Source: JAAYHV01 sp035268985
GTDB taxonomy: Bacteria; Bacillota; Clostridia; Peptostreptococcales; Anaerovoracaceae
NCBI GenBank assembly: GCA_035268985.1
Contig: DATFJV010000010.1
Coordinates: 1 to 45,977 of the forward strand
Length of the DNA: 45,977 nt
Direction of reading: 5' to 3'
Shown here: positions 17,197 through 26,620 of the stretch, piece by piece
Position numbering within the stretch: the stretch's first letter is position 1
Layout: each line of letters starts with the position of its first letter
Notes under the pieces: model-generated
Told to the model about the DNA's origin: nothing
The model's input: only the letters and a program-made list of their open reading frames with translations
Databases searched by the model: none
Made by a program: the position numbers and the translations under genes

Positions 17197-18654
17197 ATGA
17201 GTAATGAAAGAACACCTAGACTTCCTAAAGTTTGGGAAGCATTTGTACCAATTGTATTTATGATGGTTATAATCATTGTAAGTACTGTAAAGTGGGGCAT
17301 AGATCCACATATGCCTATAGTGGCATCAACTATTGTGGCAGCGCTTGTCGCTATGAAGTGCGGATATTCGTGGCAAGCAGTTTTAGCTGGAGGATTAGAT
17401 AGCATTAAGAGAACTGTAGAGGCATTAATAATTATTATGTGCGTAGGTATGCTAATTGGTTCGTGGGTATGGTCTGGAACGATGCCAGCCATGGTTTATT
17501 ATGGACTTCAAATTATTTCACCGGGAGCATTTTTAGTAGTTGGTGCGATACTAACATTTATCGTAGGAGTAGCAACTGGTTCTTCTTGGACAGCTTCTGG
17601 TACTGTAGGTGTAGCGCTTATGGGGATAGCAATGGGGCTTGGTATTAACCCTGCTTTGGCAGCAGGGATGGTAATCTCAGGTGCTTATACAGGTGATAAA
17701 CTTTCACCTTTATCTGACAGTACTAATGTTGCAGCTGCAGGAGCGGAGACACCTTTATATGACCATGTAAGAGCTATGATGACTACTACTATACCATCAT
17801 TTTGTATAGCTTTAGTATTATATGCAATAGTAGGGGCTATGGTTGTAGATGAAACTGGATACGATGCTACAATGACAACAGATATCCAAAATGCATTAGC
17901 AGATAATTTTTATATATCACCATGGATTATGTTCCCAGTGTTAGTTGTTGTTTATGGAGCAATCAAGAGAATACCGGCAATACCATCATTACTATTAGCC
18001 GCAGCATGTGGTTGTTTAGTGGCAATTTTAGCTCAAGGTGCAAGTTTTCCTGATGTATTTGGTGGCCTTCAATATGGATTCAGTATTGAAACAGGTAATG
18101 GTGTAGCAGATGATCTTCTTAATAGAGGCGGAGTTGATTCAATGATGTGGACTATTTCTTTGATAATGTTTGCCCTATTCTTTGGAGGAATACTAGAAAA
18201 ATGCGGATTTGTCGAAGTACTACTTGGTGGCGTAGTTAAAAGAGTTAAAACTGTTGGAGGACTTGTATTTGCAACTATTGTAACAGGAATTATTTGTGAT
18301 GTAGTATTAACAGATCAATATCTAGCTATACTAGTTCCTGGAAGGATGTATGCCAGTGCTTTTGACGAAAAGGGTTTAAGTAGAAGTTTCTTATCGAGAA
18401 CAACAGAAGATGGTGCAACCTTATGGTCTCCTATGATTCCTTGGAATGGTTGCGGAGCATACCAAGCAGCAACATTAGGGGTATCTAATTGGGCATTTAT
18501 GCCATATGCATTTATGAATTTAGTTAACCCTGTAGTAGCGATTGTTATTTCGTACCTTGGAATTGGCGTTAAATATAAAGAATACGATGGAAAAACAAGA
18601 GCAGAAATCGCAGAGTTGAAAGCAAGAAGGAAAGCTGAAAATAAAGATGCATAA
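17197..18654 (+). CDS. nhaC: NhaC-family sodium:proton (or metabolite) antiporter
   Basis: A 485-residue membrane protein with about 11-12 helices. The GAYTGDKLSPLSDSTNVAAAG segment (about residues 164-184) is the NhaC signature, and WTASGTVGVALMGIA matches the paired re-entrant region. NhaC proteins exchange sodium for protons, and relatives exchange organic acids such as malate/lactate, so with a sigma-54 sensor upstream a metabolite role is plausible. Good AGGAGG site ahead of the ATG. It is under the -24/-12 promoter at 17127 and overlaps the next gene by 8 bases. Confidence 0.88.
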   Translation: MSNERTPRLPKVWEAFVPIVFMMVIIIVSTVKWGIDPHMPIVASTIVAALVAMKCGYSWQAVLAGGLDSIKRTVEALIIIMCVGMLIGSWVWSGTMPAMVYYGLQIISPGAFLVVGAILTFIVGVATGSSWTASGTVGVALMGIAMGLGINPALAAGMVISGAYTGDKLSPLSDSTNVAAAGAETPLYDHVRAMMTTTIPSFCIALVLYAIVGAMVVDETGYDATMTTDIQNALADNFYISPWIMFPVLVVVYGAIKRIPAIPSLLLAAACGCLVAILAQGASFPDVFGGLQYGFSIETGNGVADDLLNRGGVDSMMWTISLIMFALFFGGILEKCGFVEVLLGGVVKRVKTVGGLVFATIVTGIICDVVLTDQYLAILVPGRMYASAFDEKGLSRSFLSRTTEDGATLWSPMIPWNGCGAYQAATLGVSNWAFMPYAFMNLVNPVVAIVISYLGIGVKYKEYDGKTRAEIAELKARRKAENKDA

Positions 18655-19066
18655 ATACAAAGCTTATGATGAAAAAGCAATGAGACAATCAACAAGAATA
18701 GCTGCAATTATTAGTGGAATAGCATTAATTGTTTTAGGTATAATTACTACTGCAAAATATTCTATACCCGTTGGAGTTATAATACTTTTAGCGACTATTA
18801 TGAAAAAGGAAACTTATATTACAGTTAATGGTATTGAAGTTGTTTATAATATACTTTTCTTCAAACACACTGATGAATGGAGTTTTGATGATATTACTGA
18901 GATACATAGAGAAATTGTCCCAGATGATAAATACTATGTCTTACATTTTATGAAAGATGTAATGTCTAGACGACTTGTATTCTTAAGAGAAGATGCTTTG
19001 GAAATAATTGATTTAGCTTTGGAAATGAATAGTAATATTCATTTTGACGATGTTAATAATGATTAA
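18647..19066 (+). CDS. small two-helix membrane protein with PH-like C-terminal domain
   Basis: A 139-residue protein: a basic N-terminus, two hydrophobic segments at about residues 19-33 and 39-52, then a soluble part of alternating strands (YITVNGIEVVYNILFFKHTDEWSFDDITEIH) resembling bacterial PH-like domains of DUF-type membrane proteins. It starts inside the last codons of the NhaC gene, so it is cotranslated and may help or modulate that carrier. No specific function is recognised. A strong terminator follows. Confidence 0.65.
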   Translation: MHKYKAYDEKAMRQSTRIAAIISGIALIVLGIITTAKYSIPVGVIILLATIMKKETYITVNGIEVVYNILFFKHTDEWSFDDITEIHREIVPDDKYYVLHFMKDVMSRRLVFLREDALEIIDLALEMNSNIHFDDVNND

Positions 19067-19076
19067 AGGTTTACTA

Positions 19077-19109
19077 ACACCTTGTATTTAATTACAAGGT
19101 GTTTTTTTT
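19077..19109 (+). terminator. intrinsic terminator of the NhaC operon
   Basis: ACACCTTGTA and TACAAGGTGT form a perfect 10-bp stem around TTTAAT, followed directly by a run of eight T. Confidence 0.9.
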
Positions 19110-19152
19110 AGATGATATGTGATAATATATTTTATAGGAGGTTTGAATTATT

Positions 19153-20529
19153 ATGGGTAAAGTTTTTGATGAATATTTAAGTAAGGAAGTTGAAAAATAC
19201 GTGAATATTAGACCTAATTCTAAGAAATGCTTCGAAAAAGCATGTACTGTAATGCCAGGAGGTGATACTAGGACGGCAACATTTTTTAATCCATTTCCAC
19301 ACTTCATATCATATGGTGATGGGGCATATATGACAGATGTTGATGGGAATAAAGTTTTGGATTTCCAAAATAACTATACATCCTTAATTCATGGACATGG
19401 CGATGCAGATATAGTAGAAGCAGTTAAGAGACAAGTTGAATTAGGAACAGCATTTACTGCACCTTTTGAATTGCAAACAAAGCTTTCAGAAATCTTGGTA
19501 AATAGGTTTCCAAGTATAGATTTAATAAGATTTGCCAATTCAGGGACAGAAGCAAACATGCATGCTTTAAGAATAGCTAGAGCATTTACGGGAAAAGCAA
19601 AAATTATTAAAACTGAAGGTGGATATCATGGAACAACGGATGTTTTCGAGGCAAGTGTAGATCCCAATATTAAAAAAGCTGGAAGTTTGGACAGTATAAA
19701 AGTGATTCCTGAAAGTAGGGGTGTTTCATCAAGGGCTCTTGAAGATGTTATAGTTGTTCCTTTTAATGATATAGAAAGAACTAAAGTAGCTATTGAAAAA
19801 AATCATGAAGATGTAGCTTGCTTAATAATTGAACCCATTATGGGTTCAGCAGGTCAGATAACTCCAGATGTTGAATATTTAAGATTTCTTAGAAAAATAA
19901 CAAAGGAATATAATATTTTACTAATTTTTGATGAGGTTGTTATGAGCAGATTGACAACTGGTGGAGCACAAAAGTTCTATGGTGTTATACCTGACATTAC
20001 AACGTTAGGCAAAATTATTGGAGGCGGTACACCTATAGGAGCTTTCGGTGGTAGAAAAGATATTATGAAATTATATGACCCAAGAGAAAAGAAAATGTAT
20101 CATTCAGGCACCTTTAATGGTAATACAATAGGAATGGCTGCAGGTTTTGCTGCTATGAAAAAATACGATGAAAAAGCAGTAAATAAAGTGAATAATCTAG
20201 GTGCTTATTTTAAAAATGAAACAATTAAGATATATAATCGCTTAGGACTTAACATGAAGGTTTCTGGAGAAGGATCTATTTATAATATAATTTTTAAAGA
20301 TACCAATATTAGAAATTATAGGGATGTGGCTAATTCACATGAGAAATTAAATAACCTGCTATTCATTTCTCTTTTAAATAGAGGAGTTTTTGATGCAGAA
20401 AGAGGAATGTTTTGCATGTCTACTGCTATGGAAAAGAGCGATTTAGATTTTGGACTTAATATTTTAGAGGAATGTTTAGGAAATATGCTAGGAGTAATAA
20501 ATACCGAAGCTAAGGAACTAATAATATAA
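19153..20529 (+). CDS. class III PLP aminotransferase, GSA-aminomutase/beta-amino-acid aminotransferase type
   Basis: A 458-residue fold-type I class III enzyme. The Schiff-base lysine is K287 in TTLGKIIGGGTPIGAFGG; FANSGTEANMHALRIAR (phosphate cup), GGYHG and LIFDEVVMSR (Asp to the pyridine nitrogen) are all present. The N-terminal MPGGDTRTATFFNPFP and the RFANSGTEAN region resemble beta-phenylalanine aminotransferases as well as HemL. No other heme genes are nearby, so tetrapyrrole synthesis is unlikely; an amino-acid transaminase or aminomutase is a better guess. Clear GGAGG ribosome site. The next gene, an FMN glutamate-synthase-like protein, follows after 108 bases with its own ribosome site. 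Confidence 0.85.
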   Translation: MGKVFDEYLSKEVEKYVNIRPNSKKCFEKACTVMPGGDTRTATFFNPFPHFISYGDGAYMTDVDGNKVLDFQNNYTSLIHGHGDADIVEAVKRQVELGTAFTAPFELQTKLSEILVNRFPSIDLIRFANSGTEANMHALRIARAFTGKAKIIKTEGGYHGTTDVFEASVDPNIKKAGSLDSIKVIPESRGVSSRALEDVIVVPFNDIERTKVAIEKNHEDVACLIIEPIMGSAGQITPDVEYLRFLRKITKEYNILLIFDEVVMSRLTTGGAQKFYGVIPDITTLGKIIGGGTPIGAFGGRKDIMKLYDPREKKMYHSGTFNGNTIGMAAGFAAMKKYDEKAVNKVNNLGAYFKNETIKIYNRLGLNMKVSGEGSIYNIIFKDTNIRNYRDVANSHEKLNNLLFISLLNRGVFDAERGMFCMSTAMEKSDLDFGLNILEECLGNMLGVINTEAKELII

Positions 20530-20637
20530 AAGAAACTGCGACATAATTTCTTGGCTTTAGTGAATTGGAATCAATAGGTAATAAATGAATACTTGATACA
20601 AACCATATTGGAGGGATAAATATATAGGAGGTATAAT

Positions 20638-22107
20638 ATGTCTTATTCACCTAAATTAACATCTGCATTTAATAATTCAAGAAACAGGAGTTCTTTAATA
20701 TCTCCACAATCAGGTATGTGCTCATTATGCGAAGATGGCTGTGGCGGTAGCTGCGAGATTGGTATTTCGGCAGTATTAGGAGCTAGGACAGTTTATCCTA
20801 CAACAACAGGTTCAAATCAGGTAGCTTCAGAAAAAGATTATCCATTGGATTATTCTCATTTTAATATTAACGGAAGAGTTTTTGGAGCCATGGGAATTGA
20901 TAATCCCACAGCGGATAACGTAGCAATATTTAATGTAAACCTTGAAAGTGAATATGGCAATGAAAATAAAGTTAAAACAAAATTACCTTTGATTTTGCCT
21001 GCTTTAATTAAACTTAATTGGAGGGATTATTTTGCAGGAGCTGCCATGGCAGGAATACCTTGTGTTATAGGAGAAAGTGCAATAGATAAAGATTCAAATT
21101 TAGTTATAGAAAAAGGTAAAGTAAAAAAGTTTGAATTTTTAAAAGAAATAAAGTTAGAATATGATAAATATTATAGAGGTTATGGACAAATAATATTGCA
21201 GTGCAATTATGAAGATGATATGTTTGGTGTTCCAGAGTATGCTATAAAAGAAGCAGGATTAGAAGCCATTGAATTCAAATTTGGGCAGTCCGCCAAGGGG
21301 ACTCAACCTGTCATTAAACTAAAAGATTATGAAGAAGCATTAAAAGAGTTTAATAAAGGTTATCTTATTCATCCTAATCCCAAAGACAAAAAAGTTAAAA
21401 AGGCATGGGAAGAAGGTGTATGTCCTAATTTTTACAAATATGGAAGATTTCCTATGTGGAGTGAAATTTACCTAAGAAATAGAATAATTGAGCTTAAAAA
21501 ACTTGGATTAAAAAACGTGTACTTTAAAATGGCAGGATATGATAAAATTGACGTTAAAAGAGTAATAGAAATTGCTAGCAATTTGGGAGTAGATATGATA
21601 ACATTTGATGGTGCTGGGGGCGGAAGCGGTTATAGCCCATGCAAAATGATGAATGAATGGTCATATCCTACAGTTATTTTGGAAAAAATAGTTTGTGACA
21701 CATTAAAGGAATTGCCTAAAGATGCTTATAAGCCTGCAATAACTATGGCAGGCGGATTTGCATCAGAAGACCAAGCTTATAAGGCCCTTGCTATAGGAGA
21801 TGGGAATGTAACTCATATAGGGTTTTGTAGAGCGGCTATGGCAGCTGCAATGGTAGGTAAAAAGCAAGGAGAAATGAGTAACGAAGTGTTTGAAGATCTT
21901 CCTGACTTGAGATCTATTTACGGCAAAGTGGCAAATGATTTTCCACCAGGGGCAATAGGGACATTCTCATATATAAATAAAATAGCCTTCGGTTTAAAAC
22001 ATTTTGCAGCACTAAACAGAAAATTTGATTTAAGTCATATTAATATAAATGATGTCATACCTTTAACAAGTATTGCAGAAAAAAATTTGTTTGACGAAAA
22101 ATATTAA
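20638..22107 (+). CDS. FMN-binding glutamate synthase-like protein
   Basis: A 489-residue protein related to the FMN/synthase domain of GltB: MITFDGAGGGSGYSPCKMMNEWSYPT (around residue 321) is the FMN-loop signature, and ITMAGGFASEDQAYKALAIG the phosphate-binding part. There is no glutamine amidotransferase domain, as in the short archaeal-type proteins. Near the N-terminus are five cysteines in CSLCEDGCGGSCE (residues 23-35), a possible Fe-S or zinc site not typical of the GltB domain. It lies between an aminotransferase and a SufC/SufB pair. The actual reaction, glutamate synthesis or another FMN-dependent oxidation of an amino acid, cannot be told. Confidence 0.8.
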   Translation: MSYSPKLTSAFNNSRNRSSLISPQSGMCSLCEDGCGGSCEIGISAVLGARTVYPTTTGSNQVASEKDYPLDYSHFNINGRVFGAMGIDNPTADNVAIFNVNLESEYGNENKVKTKLPLILPALIKLNWRDYFAGAAMAGIPCVIGESAIDKDSNLVIEKGKVKKFEFLKEIKLEYDKYYRGYGQIILQCNYEDDMFGVPEYAIKEAGLEAIEFKFGQSAKGTQPVIKLKDYEEALKEFNKGYLIHPNPKDKKVKKAWEEGVCPNFYKYGRFPMWSEIYLRNRIIELKKLGLKNVYFKMAGYDKIDVKRVIEIASNLGVDMITFDGAGGGSGYSPCKMMNEWSYPTVILEKIVCDTLKELPKDAYKPAITMAGGFASEDQAYKALAIGDGNVTHIGFCRAAMAAAMVGKKQGEMSNEVFEDLPDLRSIYGKVANDFPPGAIGTFSYINKIAFGLKHFAALNRKFDLSHININDVIPLTSIAEKNLFDEKY

Positions 22108-22152
22108 GGGTATATAAATCATTAAACTAAAACGTTATTGGAGGAATTGATT

Positions 22153-22905
22153 TTGAACTTATTGGAGCTAAAAAATATTTGTGTAGATATCCCGGACGAA
22201 GGCGATAATAAAGCAATATTAAAAGACATATCTATAGAATTTGAGTCGGGAAAGATATATGTAATAACTGGGCCAAATGGTGGGGGTAAATCAACATTTG
22301 CAAAATGCATTATGGGGATAATGCCACAAAATTCAGGGAATGTATTCTTAGATGGAGAAGATATTTCTGATTTAAATATCGTAGAAAGAAATAAAAAAGG
22401 TATAGGATATGCATTTCAATCCCCGGCTAAATTCAAAGGGTTAAAAGTTGGTAGATTTTTAGAATTGGCTAGGAATGATTCGGGGAAAAGTATAACTCAT
22501 ACTTTGAAAGATGTAGGTCTTAATCCGGATGAATATTTAAATAGAAGTATAGACAATTCTTTTTCTGGGGGAGAGCTTAAAAGAATTGAATTGGCTAGTA
22601 TTTTGATTCAAGATTTAAAACTTGCGCTATTTGATGAGCCAGAGGCAGGAATTGATTTATGGAGTTTTAAACTTTTAATAAAAACTTTTAAAAGGCTTAA
22701 TAGATTTACAGACACGTGCATCGTAATAATTTCACATCAAGAAAGAATAATGGATATGGCTGATGAAATAGTAGTTATTGATAAAGGTGAAATAGCTCAG
22801 ATGACATATAAAAATAAACTCTTAAGCATACTAAACAACAACGATTTAGAAAAATGTCAAATGACATGCTGCGAGGGGGGTGAGTACTGTGGCGAAAGAG
22901 GTTGA
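22153..22905 (+). CDS. SufC-like ATPase of a two-gene (SMS-type) Fe-S cluster assembly system
   Basis: A 250-residue soluble ABC ATPase. The start chosen is TTG at 22153, eight bases after GGAGG at 22140-22144. Walker A GPNGGGKST (40-48), SufC-type Q-loop (GYAFQSPAKFKGL), signature FSGGELKRIEL, and Walker B ALFDEPEAGIDL are present. SufC powers conformational changes in the SufB/D scaffold that build Fe-S clusters, not membrane transport. The C-terminus carries a cysteine-rich tail (MTCCEGGEYCGERG), three cysteines in 14 residues. It overlaps the SufB/D-like gene by 17 bases. No SufS, SufU or SufD is present, matching the minimal SufBC-like (SMS) systems of anaerobes. Confidence 0.85.
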   Translation: MNLLELKNICVDIPDEGDNKAILKDISIEFESGKIYVITGPNGGGKSTFAKCIMGIMPQNSGNVFLDGEDISDLNIVERNKKGIGYAFQSPAKFKGLKVGRFLELARNDSGKSITHTLKDVGLNPDEYLNRSIDNSFSGGELKRIELASILIQDLKLALFDEPEAGIDLWSFKLLIKTFKRLNRFTDTCIVIISHQERIMDMADEIVVIDKGEIAQMTYKNKLLSILNNNDLEKCQMTCCEGGEYCGERG

Positions 22906-23815
22906 TCAAGCGGGTAAAAGCTTGCTAGAAGTCATAGCAGACACAGGAAAAATCCCAGAGGCCATGAATGTTAGATTAAATGGTCACAGTTGCGATAGAA
23001 AGGTATCAGAGAATATTGATATATGTAATAAGAAAGAAAAGCCGGGGATAAACGTAACAATAAAACCTAATACCATTGACGAAACTGTTAGTATTCCTGT
23101 AGTTATTACAGAAGGTGGTATTAATGATATTGTATATAATACAATTGATGTGGGAGCTGGCTCTAATATTACAATAAGTGCAGGTTGTGGAATACATAAT
23201 GATAGTGATGGTTGTTCTGAGCACGATGGAATACACGAATTCATAATAAGGGAAAATGCCAAAGTGAAATATGTTGAAAATCATTATGGCGAAGGAAATG
23301 GCTCAGGTGATAAAATATTAAATCCTAAGACAAAAATTGAGGTTATGGAAAATGCAATTGCAGAGTTAGACATGACCCAAATTGAAGGCGTTGATAGTAC
23401 AATCCGAGACACAGAAATTATTCTTCATGAAAATGCTAGAATTGTAGTCACCGAAAGACTCATGACCAGTGGAAACCAAAGGGCAGATTCTAATATAGAT
23501 GTAAATGTAGAAGGAGATGGTGCTTCTGCGCAAATAATTTCAAAATCTGTTGCAAAGGGAAATTCAATACAAAACTTTAATATGACACTTACAGGTAATT
23601 CAAAATGTAAAGGCCATATACAGTGTGATTCGATTATAATGGATAATGCAAAGGTTGCGTCAACTCCTAAGATATTTGCAGCTAACACTGAAGCTGAACT
23701 TATACATGAAGCAACAGTGGGTAGAATTGCTAATGAGCAGTTAACAAAACTTATGACAATTGGAATAACGGAAGAAGAGGCTGAGAATATAATAATTGAA
23801 GGTTTCTTAGAATAA
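22889..23815 (+). CDS. SufB/SufD-family Fe-S scaffold protein (SMS-type)
   Basis: A 308-residue protein with the right-handed beta-helix repeats of SufB/SufD (for example ITISAGCGIHNDSDGCSEHD, KYVENHYGEG, VVTERLMTSGNQRADSN). The start is GTG at 22889, eight bases beyond a GAGGGGGG run; another GTG at 22880 is too close to it. Near residue 93 on are two cysteines (AGCGIHNDSDGC) and histidines that may hold cluster or sulfide, and the C-terminal HEATVGRI is the conserved SufB/D helix end. With the preceding ATPase it would form the minimal SufB2C2-like complex; a cysteine desulfurase must lie elsewhere or sulfide is used directly. Confidence 0.85.
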   Translation: MAKEVDQAGKSLLEVIADTGKIPEAMNVRLNGHSCDRKVSENIDICNKKEKPGINVTIKPNTIDETVSIPVVITEGGINDIVYNTIDVGAGSNITISAGCGIHNDSDGCSEHDGIHEFIIRENAKVKYVENHYGEGNGSGDKILNPKTKIEVMENAIAELDMTQIEGVDSTIRDTEIILHENARIVVTERLMTSGNQRADSNIDVNVEGDGASAQIISKSVAKGNSIQNFNMTLTGNSKCKGHIQCDSIIMDNAKVASTPKIFAANTEAELIHEATVGRIANEQLTKLMTIGITEEEAENIIIEGFLE

Positions 23816-23840
23816 AAAAAGGACTCAATTGTGGGACAGC

Positions 23841-24625
23841 CCTTGTCAAGTGGACAAGGAAAATAATTAAATTTTAGGTTCTAAGATAACTAGCATTCAT
23901 TAGAGTGTTGGTTATCTTTTTTATATTGCTTGTTGTAATGCAAGTTGTTTCTTTTGTTCTATCTTTGCCTAAAACTTTCAGTACACCATTTTCCATTAGA
24001 TTCATGAAGCTCCTTTATAAGTTCATAGTCTGCAATTTTCTTGCAATGTGTAAAGTAAGCTTTTTTGCTTTAACTAAACCTTCAATTACCACCGTTCTAG
24101 CTCCTCGGCTTTTTTTAATAATTCATTCTCTTGTTTGCGCTTTCCTCTTTTATCAACTGGCGCTGTTCCCCTTCAGCTTAATATTTTAATACCCATTGAT
24201 ATAATTGGGCTTATCTGCATCCATATTTAGCTGCAGTTTCCTTGATGTCTCTGTCATGAACGAGACGATATTTAACGATTTCGAGTCTTTCTTTAAAAGT
24301 TGTTTTTAACGTATCTACCATATAAACCTCCGGGTTAGGATCATAATCCTTCAATTCTTTTGAATAATAATTATTTCTAGGCTTATAAATAAATACATAG
24401 GCACCATACACTTTGTACTTTTTCGCCCAACTACAACAATATTTAGTCTATGTTTCCCCATATTTAATTCTATTGCAATTTGAATAGCTGATTTCAAACC
24501 TCAATGTTAGTCGGTAAATGCTTTTATTTTTTCTTTAACTGTATAACTTGATTTTCTGGACATAATAAAATCCCACCTTCATAGATAAATGAAATTTGAT
24601 TATTTCATGTGTCTACTTAAGCGGG
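23841..24625 (-). mobile_element. decayed IS3-family insertion sequence (copy 1)
   Basis: Both ends survive: the left end reads TGTCAAGTGGACAAGGAAAA from 23845 and the right end, on the minus strand from about 24623, reads CGCTTAAGTAGACACATGAA; they share AAGT-G/A-GACA followed by an AAATAAT-AAATTT tract. Inside, on the minus strand, are broken pieces of orfA and the start of orfB with many stops. The total of about 780 bases is well under a full IS3 element, so an internal deletion is likely. This accounts for the stretch between the SufB-like gene and htpG. Confidence 0.7.
23905..24563 (-). pseudogene. IS3-family transposase remnants (orfA and beginning of orfB)
   Basis: Minus-strand translation gives, in order: an orfA start MSRKSSYTVKEKIKAF at 24563 that soon hits a stop; a helix-turn-helix segment TFKERLEIVKYRLVHDRDIK (within 24211-24411); a charged coiled-coil RGKRKQENELLKKAEELERW; and YELIKELHESNGKWC, the usual orfB beginning. 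The pieces lie in different frames or behind stops. The same family end is found again at 34.2 kb. Confidence 0.7.
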
Positions 24626-24654
24626 ATTGTATCATTGAATCCTTTTGAAATGGT

Positions 24655-26589
24655 TTAATTCATAAGCTTACATATTAGGTTACTAAAGAATACAGGATCT
24701 TCTATTGGCATTCCTTCTATTAATAATGCTTGGTCATATAAAAGATTAGCATAATCTTCGACTTTTTCTTTATCGTCCTTTTCCACAGCATCTGATAATG
24801 CTTTAAAGAATTCATGATTGCTGTTAAGCTCTAAAATCTTATCAGCTTTAAGCTTATCAAGCTCTTTATTACCCTGTGCTTCCGCTTGTGCCTTTAAAAC
24901 TTTTTCCATTTCTATGGATAAACCTTCACCTGAGGAAAAGCACACAGGATGATTCTTCAATCTAGTAGATAAAGTAACAGCTGCGACTTTTTCACCCAAA
25001 GCTTCTTGTACTGCAGCTAATACGTTTTTACTAGCTTCATTTTTTTCTTTAGCTTCTTTTTTCTCGTCTTCACTTAATTCAATCCCCAAGTCTTTGTCGG
25101 AAACGCTTTTGAATTCTTTTTCATCATATGATTCTAAAATTTTAAGTGTAAATTCATCTACTTCCTCTGTGCAGTAAAGAATTTCATATCCTTTATCCAT
25201 AATGGATTCAATTTGAGGCATTTTATTAATTTTATCAATTGATTCACCAGTAGCATAATATATGTATTTTTGGTCATCTTTCATTCTTTCAACATATTCC
25301 GAGAAGGAAACTGGTTTCTCTTCCATGTTAGAGTAATAAAGTAGTAAATTTTTTAAATTATCTTTTTTAGCACCAAAATTATCATAAGCACCAAATTTTA
25401 TCTGAGTTCCGAACATATCAAAGAACTTTTCATAGTTTTCTCTATCATTTTTAAGCATATCCATAAGTTCTGAATTGATTTTTTTCTCAAGTCTTGTAGC
25501 TATAGCTTTAAGTTGCTTATCTTGTTGAAGCATTTCTCTAGAAATGTTTAAAGACAAGTCTTGTGAATCAACTAAACCTCTTACAAAACCAAAGTAATCT
25601 GGCAATAAATCAGAGCATTTTTCCATAATGGATACACCGCTTGAATAAAGCTGAAGTCCCTTTTCATATTCTTTTGAATAATAGTTATATGGGATTTGCC
25701 CTGGTATGAAAAGTAATGCGTTATATGAAATCATACCTTCAACATTAGTGCTTATAACCTTCAGTGGGTCTACCCAATCAAAAAATTTGTCTTTATAGAA
25801 TTCATTGTAATCTTCATCGGTAACTTCGCCTTTTTTTCTTTTCCATATTGGAACCATGCTGTTTAATCTATCATCTTCAAAGTAAGTTTCATACTGCGGT
25901 TCATAATCCTCTTTTTCTTTTTCTTCGTCACTGGCTTCAATTAATTTTGATTTTTCGCAGTTCATGACAATAGGATAACGAATATAATCAGAGTATTTTC
26001 GTACTAGGTTTCTGATTTCATACTCTTCCAAATATTTGCTATATTCTTCATCATCATTATCATCACGAAGGGTAAGAATTATTTCGGTACCAAAATCTAC
26101 TTTAGTAGTTTCTTCAATCTTATAACCATCTGCACCTTCGCTTGACCAAATATATGCTTTATCGCTTTCTAAGGCTCTTGAAATTACATCAATTTTTTTA
26201 CTTACCATGAAAGCTGAATAAAAACCAACACCAAATTGGCCAATTATATCAAATTCACTTTTACTGTCTTCATTTTCTTTTTTAAAATCTAATGAGCCAC
26301 TGCTAGCTATAATTCCTAAATTATTTTCCAATTCATCTAAAGTCATTCCTACCCCATTATCAGATATAGTTAATGTTTTATTGTCTTTATTTGGAGTAAT
26401 TCTGATTTCGAAGTTATCCCTAGATAATCCGGTTTCCCCTTCAGCTGATGCCTTAAAGTATCTTTTGTCAATTGCATCGCTGGCATTGCTTATGATTTCT
26501 CTTAAAAATATTTCCTTGTGAGTATAAATAGAGTTAATCATTAAATCTAATAGTCGCTTAGATTCTGCTTGAAATTCTTTCTTTTCCAT
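24655..26589 (-). CDS. htpG: chaperone protein HtpG (bacterial Hsp90)
   Basis: A 644-residue, full-length Hsp90. The N-terminal GHKL ATPase shows LREIISNASDAIDKRYF, DNGVGMT and IGQFGVGFYSAFMV; the middle domain has the catalytic-loop-like SLNISREMLQ with its Arg (around residue 350); the C-terminal dimerisation domain ends at NLICKLMN. It has the ATG of the family's MEKKEFQAESKRLLDLMINS start, with an AAGGTAGG site upstream. A CIRCE-like operator lies 32-58 bases upstream, implying HrcA control rather than the HrcA-independent control known for Bacillus htpG. It ends 30 bases from the IS remnant. Confidence 0.96.
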   Translation of the reverse strand: MEKKEFQAESKRLLDLMINSIYTHKEIFLREIISNASDAIDKRYFKASAEGETGLSRDNFEIRITPNKDNKTLTISDNGVGMTLDELENNLGIIASSGSLDFKKENEDSKSEFDIIGQFGVGFYSAFMVSKKIDVISRALESDKAYIWSSEGADGYKIEETTKVDFGTEIILTLRDDNDDEEYSKYLEEYEIRNLVRKYSDYIRYPIVMNCEKSKLIEASDEEKEKEDYEPQYETYFEDDRLNSMVPIWKRKKGEVTDEDYNEFYKDKFFDWVDPLKVISTNVEGMISYNALLFIPGQIPYNYYSKEYEKGLQLYSSGVSIMEKCSDLLPDYFGFVRGLVDSQDLSLNISREMLQQDKQLKAIATRLEKKINSELMDMLKNDRENYEKFFDMFGTQIKFGAYDNFGAKKDNLKNLLLYYSNMEEKPVSFSEYVERMKDDQKYIYYATGESIDKINKMPQIESIMDKGYEILYCTEEVDEFTLKILESYDEKEFKSVSDKDLGIELSEDEKKEAKEKNEASKNVLAAVQEALGEKVAAVTLSTRLKNHPVCFSSGEGLSIEMEKVLKAQAEAQGNKELDKLKADKILELNSNHEFFKALSDAVEKDDKEKVEDYANLLYDQALLIEGMPIEDPVFFSNLICKLMN

Positions 26590-26620
26590 TTGAATACCTA
26601 CCTTATATTATATTTACCTG

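Noticed and set aside
19153..20529. HemL (heme biosynthesis) assignment
   Set aside because: The fold and lysine motif agree with HemL, but no other heme genes are present and the N-terminal region also matches beta-amino-acid aminotransferases, so it was left as an unspecified class III enzyme.
23905..24189. Plus-strand 94-residue hydrophobic reading frame in the IS remnant
   Set aside because: The opposite strand encodes recognisable IS3 orfA/orfB pieces, and this frame has no ribosome site.
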